This document shows positions 1-10,100 of a stretch of DNA of 64,000 nucleotides, one piece after another. Both the position numbers and the translations under genes were made by a program. A model generated the notes under the pieces. The model did not search any database. It worked only from the letters and a program-made list of their open reading frames with translations, and was not told the origin of the DNA. The stretch is taken from NCBI GenBank assembly GCA_013399305.1, contig VXAI01000028.1, positions 3,077,818 to 3,141,817 of the forward strand, given 5' to 3'. How positions within the stretch are numbered: the stretch's first letter is position 1; every line of letters begins with the position of its first letter. The DNA comes from Rostratula benghalensis. Lineage: Eukaryota > Chordata > Aves > Charadriiformes > Rostratulidae.

Positions 1-580
1 TTCCTGTAACTTTCCCAGTGCCTGCCAGTGACATCTTCCTGGGAACTTGACACAGTTTTGTGTAGATTTATATATATTGTATCTAGTTCATTATTTTTTT
101 TTATTATTTTATTATTAATATTTCATTAAAGTAGCTTAGTTCTTTCTAAACTCATAAATCTTTTAATCTTTCTTCTTCATCTTCTTGGAGCAAAAGGTGG
201 GGGAGAGCACCTGTCATTTTGTCATTGGCCAATCAGGCCCAAACCATGACAAAGATTTACATCACAACACAATTGCTCTAAGCCTTAGAGCAACTGCTTT
301 CAACTATGTAAATAGTGTTCTGTTGCTTTGTGACTAATGTTTTGTCAGTTGTGGAATTTCACCCTTTACAACTTCAAGTTCTGTAAAATAGCCAGAATAA
401 GGATGAGATGTCTGTGATGATTCAGAATAGTGTATTATAAAAATACATATGAAAAGAGAAAAGAGAAAAATGTTAGTGGATTAGAAAAAAACAGCAACAT
501 TTTGAATGAACCGCTTTGCTTCAAGGTAAGGTATACTATCAAAAGGATTATCAAAAGACACAGCAGCATTTGGGAAATCT

Positions 581-602
581 AAAAAAAAAAAAAAAAAAAA
601 AA
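581..602. repeat. Poly-A tract (A22)
   Basis: An uninterrupted run of 22 A follows TCT and precedes GGGAAA. It could be the tail of a decayed retroposed copy, but no recognisable element body lies directly upstream, so I treat it as a simple repeat. Confidence 0.9.
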
Positions 603-1555
603 GGGAAATATGTCAAATTGCCAGTGCATTAAACTCAACATAAAATTTCTCCTTAACTTTTTACCACCTGAAAGAATTATAAAATCCTTTTAATAAATGT
701 TTAATGGAAGTTGAGTATACCTACTGGTGTACAGATTCATAATTTTTAAGGTATTTAAACCAAACCCTTGAGCTATGGTGATCTCTAGCTATGCAGGGCA
801 TATATATGCTGAGCTGTTTGCCTTTAGGAACTAAATGGGCAACAGTCATCAAGAGGGACCAAAAGTTTAAGTAATCCATTTGAGTCTAAGGAAAGAAGAT
901 TGGGGCAGATCTGAAAGCAGAATTCACTTTTTCAGACTTATAATAGAACACACTATTTGAAGGCAAACCATCCTGCCTCCAGCTTTAATATATTAATTTT
1001 TCTAAACTGTACCAAACTTGTAACCTAGGCCTAAATTCACTAGATTCTATGGGATGTAACTCCATTGCAGTCATGGAAAATACAGATGATGGCTGTTTTC
1101 CTTTTTCTTGGAAGAAAAATATTGTTCAGTCATAGTGATACACGTAATAGTTTTTTGGGAGTTATGGAGGGGAATCCACAGAAAATTCATGCTTACTCTC
1201 ATTATGCTTCCAAAAGATACCTAGACAGGACTTCTGCAATTTTAAGACACTGCAAGAAAAGCATAAACTGGGCGGTCTTGTCTTTGCCTGAAGCACAGAG
1301 GTCCCCTTCATTTGGCTAAAGAGTTTAGAGCTCATAATTTTTGGTTTCCAAAAGAGTTGGGGGTTTTTTTGAGGCATTATCTGCTTTGCAACCTGTTTAA
1401 AGTTTTTATGGTTTAGTTCAACTCACAGCTAAACTTGGGAGTAAATAAAAGCAAGTGAGACAGTCTGCTTTCCAGTTGGTTCTAATCCATGTATGGAGCT
1501 GGGACAATAGTTAAGAGCTAGAAAGACAAACAAAAGGGGAAGGTGCAGACATTTC

Positions 1556-1620
1556 ACTGGTGTAAACAAATGCACAGCTCTGAAGTCAGTGGATCTTTGA
1601 CAGTTTATACCAGCTGTGAT
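1556..1620. repeat. Probable ancient interspersed repeat fragment
   Basis: The stretch reads ACTGGTGTAAAC, then CTCTGAAGTCAGTGGATCT, then TTTATACCAGCTGTGAT. This order (GTGTAAA, a 'GAAGTCA-TGGA' core, then TTTA-ACCAGCTG) is the pattern I associate with a very old CR1/L2-like repeat common in bird and reptile genomes. The family name is not certain. It is heavily diverged and non-coding. Confidence 0.4.
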
Positions 1621-1754
1621 TTAACAAGGCTTTCTCAGTTAACTTCAGCATTCTTAAGCATGTTTTATATTTTATGGACTGGTTTTAACAATCTACAAAA
1701 GTGTATTATGCTATAAACTTAATGAGGAAGAAAGAACAGGTCATGTTAAATTAA

Positions 1755-2110
1755 AAAAAGGGGCTGGTGGAGCAGCAGAGAAGGACCTCACCTGCCATGG
1801 CCCATCCCTCCTGTGAAAGAACAGGGCAGCCCCCAGCCCAGGGCATCAGGCACCTCCATGGATATGATGCCAGCCTGTGCGTAGGGGTCAGGATCAGGCC
1901 CAGTGAGGAGAAGCAGGGTTGGACACAGCCCCAGGATGGCAGAGTCATGGGGACGGACTGAGACCAGGCCAGGATCTCAGCTCATGGTTGGGCTCATGGC
2001 TGGCAAGAGCTGTGGTAGAGCTGGAGTGAGGCATCCTGGAACATCGCTGGGGCAGGTACTGACAGCCCCAGAGAAGAGCATGTGCACGAAGCTCTGCCCA
2101 TTGCCACAGC
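1755..2110. other. GC-rich patch of unknown origin in AT-rich flank
   Basis: About 350 bases are clearly richer in G and C than either side, with sharp edges: AAATTAAAAAAA on the left and AATGAATTAATCC on the right. Short frames are open on both strands (1751-1948 minus; 1767-1961 and 1903-2115 plus), but these follow from the composition and none resembles a known protein. It could be an unrecognised repeat (for example an old LTR fragment), a distal regulatory element or a decayed exon. I cannot tell which from the sequence alone. Confidence 0.35.
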
Positions 2111-4289
2111 AATGAATTAATCCTACCATGACTTGAAAAGGGTCATGGTGGAGGTCTCAGGTGCCAGTGGGTGAGGAATTCTGTTTGGCAGCATCTTCTG
2201 TCCAAACCATTAGGTGTTTGTTCTTCCTCATGTATGGAGGAACAGGGGCTGTTTCATGTGGAGTGGAGATCCACAGGTGCCAGCTGCATACCAGGTGAAT
2301 CTATCTGGAGTAAAATATGGTCTTGAGGAGTGTAGCAGAGATGGGGTCATTTCATATACACAAAGAAACTATCTGTGTTGTAATTTCAAACATTGTGCAT
2401 TAATATGTATTCTCCCAGTGTTTTAAATACATTTGTGATGCTGATATGAAGGGGGAAAAAATGAAATTATTTTGACAGGAAATGGACTTTTGTACAAGAT
2501 CCCCCCTCCCTTTCCAATTTCTTTTCATGCAGCAGCTGCTGTTGCCAGGCTGTCTTTGTTGCTATGGTGGTGTTTTGTGTGCCAGAATTTTATATTCACT
2601 CTTGAAGAGTCACCTGATTGAGTGGCTGTGCCACATAAGTTATCAGTCTCACTCATAAAGATAAAGGATATATCTGACTGCTGACGTTATTTATGTATGA
2701 CATCTAGGAAATGGATCAAATGAAATATAAACATGTTTCAATGGCCACTGGGTGTGAGTTTATGGAAGTATTAATTTAACAGGTGAATTCTTTTAGTAAA
2801 TGAGCGACTGGAAACAAAAATAACTATGATCTCTCTGGGGACTACTGCCTTTAGTAGGTTTCATTTCTTAACATGACAGTCACACACAAGGCAGTTTCAC
2901 TACACTGTGGCACTCGTCTCTCATTGGTAAAATTTGAGTTCTACTGTCTGCATTATTGGAAAGGTGCTTTTCTCAGAATAACTGAGCTTTTATCAGAAAG
3001 ACAGAGTTACATTTTCAATATTTCTTTTGTGCAGAGTTGTTCTGTAGAACTTAATAATCCTGCTCCCACTAGTAATTAAAGCATAATTTGGCCCAATTTA
3101 AAATGCAATTAGGATGCTGTAATTCTGGTGAAGCTGAGTTTTTCTTCAATCCCAAATCCTGCAAGTGCTGCCCCTTATGTTTAACTCCTAGTATGTTAGG
3201 TGCGCCACACCATTGAAACATTTTTAAGGCTGAGGCTACCGCTTGTTTTCAAATGTAGACTTACACCAGTAAACTCAGCATAGCAAATGACACTAAGATA
3301 TTTCATATCTGATTCTCTGAAGTTAAATTTAAAAGAGTAAATTTTATTTTTAGTGCATTTCTCATATTACCTTATGATATGATCTTTCTGAATAGCTTTT
3401 GCCACATCTTCATTTGACCTGACTTTGACGCTTCCTGTTATTTAAATCCCTTACTGCTCCTTTTTCCTATTTGACTGCATACATTTCAATGTATGAACCT
3501 AAAACATACTGTGTATTCAGTTTATTCCCCTAGAAATTAAATATTGGTACATAAAAAAAATCATATAAAAGATAATGCTTTACAGGTATATTGCATTCAA
3601 ATAACTTTGTATTATTTACACAAGGCAATCATTTTACTGTCCAAGATGAGATTGTTGAATGTACAAAACCGAAAACATCCAGAAATCAGTTCCTGCAGCA
3701 ATATAAGACCAGCATGTATCACATCTGCTATGTGCAATTTTGAATAACTACCTGAATAAGCCTATTGCCGAGCTTATTTCTAACAATTTCTAACAATATT
3801 TAATTTTTTGCAACTGAAAGGGGCTGAGTTAAGAAGAAATATGTTATCGATAATGCTTTAGCTTTTTAGTGAGGCTTACTGCACATTTGGAGAAAGGTGT
3901 CTGGGTCTTCTTTTGCCAGGCTTGGTCCAATCATCTAACAACACACTCGTACTCTCTCTGAGTGTAGCGATCCCACTGAGTGTAGCCAGTTTCCAGGTCA
4001 CTGATCCCGTGCTTTGTGGAAAAGAAAGCTCGAGTTTAGCCATCCACTGAGATTAAGTGTTTGCAATGTGAACTATGTACCAAGAAATGTGTTCTTAGCT
4101 GGAGCAGATGGTAATTAAATAGTGATAACACGTAATCTAGCTGTCTGTGTTGAAAGTAAAATTTCCACCGATTTCCCTGAGCCCAGGATTTCGGCAAAGG
4201 CTGAATCATAAGCACTTTCCAGAACCGTTGTTTCAAAGGCACGGTCATAGTGCCATTTCCTTTTGTACTCCTTCTTCCTTCTAAAACAA
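2111..4289. other. Upstream flank, non-coding, nothing recognised
   Basis: AT-rich single-copy-looking DNA lies immediately upstream of the CpG island. It holds two trivial short tandem duplications (TTTCTAACAA-type around 3776-3798, and CTGAGTGTAGC repeated at 3959-3969 and 3976-3986) and a weak old-repeat-like stretch at 3259-3282. No exon with convincing splice signals or known protein similarity was seen. Confidence 0.5.
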
Positions 4290-4437
4290 CTTCGCCTGGG
4301 GAAGGGGAGAGAGCCCGGGAAGGAGGCCCCCAGCCAAGGTCCCCAAGCCCAGCGGAGCAAGGACCTCGGGCCGGGAGCCGCCTCCCCCGGAGAGGAGCCC
4401 GAGGACGGGCCCCGGGAGGCTGCTGCTCCGGCCGCCG

Positions 4438-4452
4438 CCGCCAGGTGGCGCC
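4438..4452 (+). promoter_or_regulatory. CTCF-like binding site
   Basis: CCGCCAGGTGGCGCC matches the core CTCF consensus (CCASYAGRKGGCRS) at all but the third position. It lies about 185 bp upstream of the TATA-like box. Binding is inferred from the motif only. Confidence 0.5.
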
Positions 4453-4527
4453 GCAGTGCCGCCGGCGCGGCGCGCTGCCCTCGGCGCGGGGGAACCTCGG
4501 GGGCCGAGCCTGGCGGTGGAGGGAGGA

Positions 4528-4545
4528 GGGGCGGGCGGGGAGGGG
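4528..4545 (+). promoter_or_regulatory. GC-box cluster (Sp1/KLF type), also G-quadruplex prone
   Basis: GGGGCGGGCGGGGAGGGG contains overlapping GGGCGG-type boxes. With GGGAGG just upstream it gives four or more runs of at least three G separated by one or two bases, which fits a G-quadruplex. It lies about 80 bp upstream of the TATA-like box, a usual distance for proximal Sp1 sites. Confidence 0.55.
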
Positions 4546-4622
4546 AACCGGAGCGGGCAGCGCTGTTCGTTCCGTGCCCCTGCGTGTGTGTGAGGGAGCG
4601 GGCGTGCGTGGCGAGCCAGCTG

Positions 4623-4630
4623 TATATAGA
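4623..4630 (+). promoter_or_regulatory. TATA-like box
   Basis: TATATAGA stands alone in otherwise GC-rich sequence. A transcription start 25-32 bp downstream (about 4650-4660) would give a 5' UTR of roughly 210-220 nt before the PLCB1 start codon. The combination of a TATA box and a CpG island is a minority promoter type. The start site itself is inferred. Confidence 0.45.
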
Positions 4631-4858
4631 GGATGTGCCACCGCATGGCTCGCCCCGGCCGCTGCCGCGCCAGGTCGCTCCTCGGGCGGCAGTGAAGCCT
4701 CTTCGCCTTCCCCGCCTGGGCAGCCGCTTCCCTGCCCGCTCCAGGCGCGCCGAGCGCGGCTGCCGGCCTCTCTCCCGGGGCTGTTTCCGGCGTCCCGGCG
4801 TCCCCTCCTGAAGGCGGCCGCCTCCCGCGGCTTCTCCGCTCCGGGGGAGAGCGCGTCA

Positions 4859-4936
4859 ATGCGGTGCAAATGGCCGGGGCACAGCCAGGGGTGCACGCTC
4901 TCCAGCTCAAGCCCGTCTGCGTCTCCGACACCCTGA
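4859..4936 (+). other. Overlapping upstream ORF at the PLCB1 start
   Basis: An ATG at 4859 lies 11 nt before the PLCB1 ATG and in another frame. It reads 25 codons ([10 protein letters not shown]... to ...SPTP) and stops with TGA at 4934-4936, inside coding exon 1. Its start context is weak (T at -3, C at +4). The main ATG has C at -3 and G at +4, also not optimal. A scanning ribosome that used the first ATG would miss the PLCB1 frame, so this uORF could damp translation. Whether it is used cannot be judged from sequence. Confidence 0.5.
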
Positions 4937-4968
4937 AGAAAGGCATTAAATTCGTCAAGTGGGACGAT
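4870..4968 (+). CDS. PLCB1: PLCB1 coding exon 1 (phospholipase C beta 1, N-terminus)
   Basis: The exon encodes residues 1-33, beginning [20 protein letters not shown] and ending KFVKWDD. This is the characteristic N-terminus of phospholipase C beta 1, the Gq-activated enzyme that cleaves PIP2 into IP3 and diacylglycerol at the plasma membrane. Exon and frame end together (phase 0) at a consensus donor, GAT|GTGAGT. The ATG at 4870 is chosen because it begins the conserved MAGAQ sequence; the frame is also open upstream but has no nearby in-frame ATG. Exon 1 covers the lead-in and first residues of the PH domain. From memory, the mammalian protein differs at a few positions (S for T in 'SDTLKK', T for I in 'KKGIKF'). 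Only about 5% of the roughly 1,200-residue protein is encoded in this window. Confidence 0.95.
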
Positions 4969-4988
4969 GTGAGTAGCTTCCCCCCCCC

Positions 4989-5018
4989 NNNNNNNNNNNN
5001 NNNNNNNNNNNNNNNNNN
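4989..5018. other. Assembly gap (30 N)
   Basis: Thirty Ns are flanked on the left by a C9 run (4980-4988) and on the right by a (CA)6 stretch starting at 5019. The gap begins 20 bp after the exon 1 donor, within the CpG island. Its true length is unknown; sequences of this kind (C-runs, CA repeats, high GC) commonly defeat short-read assembly. All open frames crossing it are meaningless. Confidence 0.99.
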
Positions 5019-7180
5019 CACACACACACACCTTCTCCCCGCTTCCCTTCCCCTTGCCCCACACGGGGCAGGGGCACGGCGGGGGTTACGCAATTGCTCC
5101 GGGCGCATCGATCGGGCAGGAGGGCTCCGGCACACCGAGGGGGCCGCCGGCGGTCTGGCCCAGCCCTGGGGGGTGCGGGGAGCCGCGGCGGGCCGGCCCG
5201 CGGGGCGCCGTGCGAAGGGCAGGTGCGAGGCGGCGAGGCTGTCCCGCGGCGGAGGAGCAGCCCCGGGACGGCGGCGGCGGCGGCCGGCGATAGGTGTCCG
5301 CGGCCGGGCCGGGAGGTCGCCGTGTGGGGGCCGGGCAGGGCCGAGCGGAAAGGCGTTGTTAAACCGCCGGCCGTTTGCCCGGCAAACTTTCTCCACAGGT
5401 TCTCCCGGCTTGGCCGGTGCGAGCCGTGTTGAGCTGGCTCCTTTTCGCGGTCCCTTCTTCTCCTGTCGCCCTTGTTGTATTTTGCACGTTGTCGTTTCTT
5501 GAAGCCCTAAAATAGCTGTTTCAACCTGTTCCGTATCTCTCGTTCCCTCCTCCTGGCTTCTCGCCTTTCTTCTGGCTCCTGCCTTTCCCGTTGTCTCTGT
5601 CTCTAGTGGGGCTGTCGAGCCCTGGATGTGTTCTCCCAGGGCTCGTTATTTGGGTACCCCTGTTCGTCTTCTCTCCCTTGCGGAAGGCACTTTTCTTTCT
5701 TGGCTCAGTAGGGTACAAGACTTGCCTCAAAATCGCATCTGCTTAACCCCTACCACTTGCTGCTTCCCAACCCTTTGCACTTGTATTACCTTCCGTAGGA
5801 GTAGTGTGTGGTTTTCACTTCACCTTTGGTAGCGTAGCTGTTCAGCAGCCACAGTTTCTTTCTTCACTTGCAGGCTATCCTGCTTCAGAGAAAGGCAGTC
5901 TTTCTGCTTAGCTTTCTTTAGCTCTCCTCACACCACGAAAGTAAGTCTGCTGTGCTCCACAGAAGGAAAACAGAAAGGACGTGTCCTCTGCTAGCCTTGT
6001 TCCTACAGTACAACATTAGATGTTTGTGTCTTAGTTTCACACGGAGGAGCAGTTGCCCAAAAAAGTCTTGTCTGTGAACGGTGTCTGGAGACAGAGGGGC
6101 ATAGTGAGGCGTGAGCTGTGGTAGAGGAGTGGTTTGCAAGGAAGGCAGGTAGTTTGAATGGTGGGAGAATTGTGGAGGATAACTTGTCTGAGAACCGTAA
6201 CGCAGCTCTTGAATATTTTTTCTGTGAGTTTGGATTTGCTAAAGACATCCACAGCAACAACTGGAGGGACAACAGAGAGAGGGAGAAAGAGCAGTTCACG
6301 TGTCTAACAACTGTTCCTGTCTCATTATGTGTTGCTGTTTTGCCGTTGCTTTCAACCTGTCCAGCAGCCAAATGTGCGAGCCTGATCTCTATAAACCTGT
6401 AATAAACACTCTCAGGGAGGGAAGGAACACAAAAATCTTGAACAACTTGTAGTGTGAAATATTATTTATAATAATAAGCAAATCCATTTTTAATAAGCTC
6501 AGTGACCTGACCTTGTCTGCAGTAGTAAATGTTGGCTTGACACAGGTTATTCATGTTTGGAAGACAGAGGGGAGCTAAGCTTGAATGACTTACCCAAGAA
6601 AATGTTTTCCTTTATTTCATATTTTCCTTAGTATAGGAAGAGGCAGCATAACCTCTACCTTGTCACCGCAGCTATTATTTTATTTTTGGTAAGCTACCAA
6701 GAAATTTCCACGTGTATACGCAGAGATCAAGTTAATGCTGACTTAAGTCTCCAGACTGAAAGCTCCTAGCGGTTAAGCAACAGTTTAAATTATTAGTTTA
6801 AGTGCTATTTCCCAAGTAATATATTCTATACATAGAGTTTGGAGGAGAAGAGGTGTTCTCCATGCAAAGTGGCTAACCGGTCTGCTATAGACAATTGGAA
6901 AGAAGATTTTTCAGTTGTAAACCTAAAAGCTGCAGTAATAAAATTTGGCAGAATTTAGTCATAACATGTGCATTTCAGCTTAAAGGTATTGCTCAGCAAT
7001 AGACTGAGGTATTTACCTGGAGTGTGTGATTGAGATGAGGAAGAGTCCTGTTGTGTTTAGTGAGTGCAGCCTTGTGAAGGTTGATGCCTATGGAGCCTCA
7101 CTGTGAATGAAGAATAGTGGCGTTAACTCATTGTTGGCTGTATGTTGTGTGTGTATGCATTTTCCACCTCCCAGCCCCTT

Positions 7181-7190
7181 CCCCCCCCCC
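7181..7190. repeat. C10 homopolymer
   Basis: Ten consecutive C lie within a C-rich stretch (CCACCTCCCAGCCCCTT then C10). This is a simple repeat in intron 1. Confidence 0.9.
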
Positions 7191-10100
7191 ATTGTGTCTG
7201 TAGTGTTTCTTCTCACTAGTGGAAGCCCCACAAAATCAAAGATTTCGAGAGAAATTGATGTCCTTTGGTATTCTGGCTGTAAGGTCTTGAGACTTGAATG
7301 CACGTTCGGTGACTTTGAAAAGTATTTACTATTGAGTAGCCAATATCCACTTCAGAGTCATTGTCTTCTATCAAATTAATCTGCTTGAAGGGTTTTTAAA
7401 AATGATTGTTATTAATCTGAACCTCTGTGGTCTGCTGTGTAAATACGCATGAACAAACTCTCCAGCGAAACAATAGGCTGTAATGAGAAATAGTAAACTA
7501 CAAAATGTAACAGTAAAATGGAATTGACCATAATGAGTACTTTGGATCTGCTGTACTAACAAGGCTGTTCAGAAACACGAAGCTCACATACTGATGTTTA
7601 TTACCGTTTTCTATTTACTGTGTCTGAGTGAGAGTTCAGTTCACCCACAGCGCCTGTGCACTGGGGCAGCATTCACTCCTCTCCAAGGCAGACCCTTGTA
7701 GTACGCTTCCCTGCTCTCTTGTTTTGCAGTATAAAGATGACTCTATTGACTTTACTTTGCTTTTCATAAAGTAAGAGTGTTTTCAGTAAATTACTATGGC
7801 CTGTACCAAGTTTCAGCCCCAAGCAAAGTTTTTCCAGCTAAGTTATAAACCACTGAAAATAGTGCCCTTTTAAAATGGGAACGCTGGAAGGATTTAAACC
7901 AGAGCATGAGAGGTGTGTAAGGAATTTCATGGTGTATAGAGTAGCAGTTGTTAAAGACTGGCTTTGCCAGCTTTTTAGAAGGATGTTGCAGTGTGGTGTG
8001 CAGAACAGTCTGACAAAACTGTCGTGATACAGACTTCTGTGGACTTCCCATCCTGAGCTTCTAGTAGCACTCAGGGTAGCGTAACTCTGAGGCTGCTAAC
8101 AAGCAGATGTGGTGCTGCAGTTGTTATATGGACCTCCTCTCTGAGGAAGAGCAGTGAAGTCTGCTTCGTGTTACACACGAACCTCACACAGTGGCTGCCA
8201 CACCCCCTCACCCTCAATGTGGTGATGATCCAGTTTGAAAGAAATGCCTTGTCTGAGCTTTGCAAAGAGCAGAGAGAGAAGTTCCGTCAACCACTCGAGA
8301 TGACATACAGGCAGGTGGAAAGCAAGCAGCTCGGGCAGCTTGAAACTCCATTTCCCATGTGGACTATCTTCAGTTTCTAAATTGCAAAAGCATTAGGATC
8401 AATTAAAAGTTACAGCTTTGCAAGATAAGTCACACTTTGCATCAGGATAGGATGCAGCATCACTTACTATGCCTAATAGAGTCTATTCAAAAATTCTGGT
8501 TTGGGTCAGGATATAAAGCATTAAAGTCAAACAGATGATTATTGTTCCGTTTCTTTGCTTTTCCTCAGACAGTTTCTGTTTTATTCTATAACAGTATTAC
8601 AGGCTGTAACCCAAATTTTAGAGTTAACTCTTGTTCTTGATGTGTAGATTCGATTCACAAGGAACCGAACAGAAATAGCTGACATTTGAATAGGTGAAAG
8701 ATAGAAGTCATTGGTTGCTTAGGAGGCTTTTTTTTGTGGATGTAGGCGCACATGTGTCTGATTTAAGATGCCAGTTAGCTGAGCCCTACTTCCTTCAAGT
8801 TCTGTTTCTTTATGCTGCCTTCACTTGGGCCTTTATAACCACTTTTCCCTTACTACTGGGAAAAGACTCTCAGTCTTCTAAATACTGGTCTGGTCTTTGA
8901 ACAGATGCAGTCTCTTACTCCAAGAGGGAAGCAATAGCTGTGAGAGAGAGGGAATGCTTGAAGAATTGACTTGATCCACTCTGCTATAGTGAAACCCAAG
9001 TTACAATAGCTCTTCCTAGTGAGAATTTTAAAACAGTTTAATAAATAAAATGGATGCAATTAAGTCCACAGGTAAAGCTTTTTTTGTGGGGGGTTAAACT
9101 TAATGTGGCAGAATGTGTTGCTAGCTGAGGAGGTTAATGAAGCCTGAGTATAAAGGGCAACTTCTCTCAGGACCGATCTGATGTCTGAAGGGGCTGAAAC
9201 CTGCCGTGGCTGTCTTTTTTTCCTTCACTTTTCTCTGTCCTGTGCTGGGAACAAGATAGACATAACAGAGTTAACAAATAGCTTGGCAGCTAGAGCACAG
9301 CTGAACTGATGTTTTCTAAGAGCAGTAACTGGCACAGTGAAGACAGTTAATATGATGTTATATGTTCAAAAATAAGTTTGTTTTCAGTCCTTGCTTTAAG
9401 GCTTTCTTATCTTCCCTAGTGATAGTATGTACTTTGCATAAAGAATTTGACTGGTCTCTCTGTGGCTTACACTATTTACTTGCAAGTTAACTGTATCAGT
9501 AAGGTAATGTAACTCTACCTAAGCTGAGCGATGTAATCCCTCTCTTATAACCATATATTTTTTTTGTAAACATTTAGTTACTGAAGCAAACCTCCTTATA
9601 GATGGCGTTGTTTAGTGGCTACGACACTTCACCAAGTATTACAATGAGCAGCAAAAATGAACCTAGGTCTTTTAAGTTCCATTTTAATGCCTTTCTATTA
9701 GAGCACTTATTTGTCTTTAGAAAATATTTTTGAGCTCAGATGGTGACTGCTAGGTAAAGTTTTCAGGCTTCTTTATTTGTTTAGAATCTTTTAAAGAAGA
9801 TTATCAAGTGTATGAGATACATCCCCTTCAGCCTTACATGTAAATGTAACATCGGAGTATTATCATTATGGATAAGGTGACATCAAACAAAAGACCTGGG
9901 AATTTTTTGAAATTATTTTGAGATGTTGATGCTCAAGTAAGTTGGGCTTTTTTTCCTGCCTCTTTTTTTTGTTTTTAAACTTTGCACAAGTCTGTCAGTG
10001 CAATACATTACTGAGGCCATGAAGAATGAACAACCATTGTTCTGTGTGTATAAAGCTAAAACAATAAACTGAAGAGAGTTTATTTTTTCTGAATGTTTTC

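Larger units (their letters stand above)
1..1754. other. Upstream flank of PLCB1, AT-rich, no gene seen
   Basis: This is intergenic or upstream DNA with no supported gene. The first 200 bases are AT-rich low-complexity sequence, and an A22 tract sits at 581-602. The short open frames around 1065-1377 overlap on both strands, have no splice context and resemble no family I know. Two short stretches (about 1055-1077 and 1556-1620) look like decayed copies of an old sauropsid interspersed repeat and are listed separately. Confidence 0.6.
4290..5400 (+). promoter_or_regulatory. PLCB1: CpG island promoter of PLCB1
   Basis: This is the only long stretch dense in CG dinucleotides. It begins near 4290 and fades after about 5400, spanning the inferred transcription start, the 5' UTR, coding exon 1 and the start of intron 1. 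Inside it are a CTCF-like site, a run of GC boxes and a TATA-like box. Open frames longer than 200 codons occur here on both strands, as expected from GC-rich sequence, and are not genes. The island is interrupted by a 30-base N gap. Confidence 0.85.

Noticed and set aside
4250..4936. Plus-strand frames of 182-228 codons upstream of and through exon 1
   Set aside because: Composition-driven frames in the promoter and 5' UTR. Only the 4859-4936 uORF portion is of interest.
4036..5396. Long minus-strand open frames (342 and 371 codons) across the CpG island
   Set aside because: They run through the N gap, are made of GC-rich low-complexity residues (P, R, A, G) and are antisense to PLCB1 exon 1. 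They are open only because stop codons are rare in GC-rich DNA.
4972..5502. Extension of the PLCB1 exon 1 frame beyond 4968
   Set aside because: A consensus GTGAGT donor ends the exon and exon 2 joins in frame. The continued frame passes through the N gap and matches nothing.
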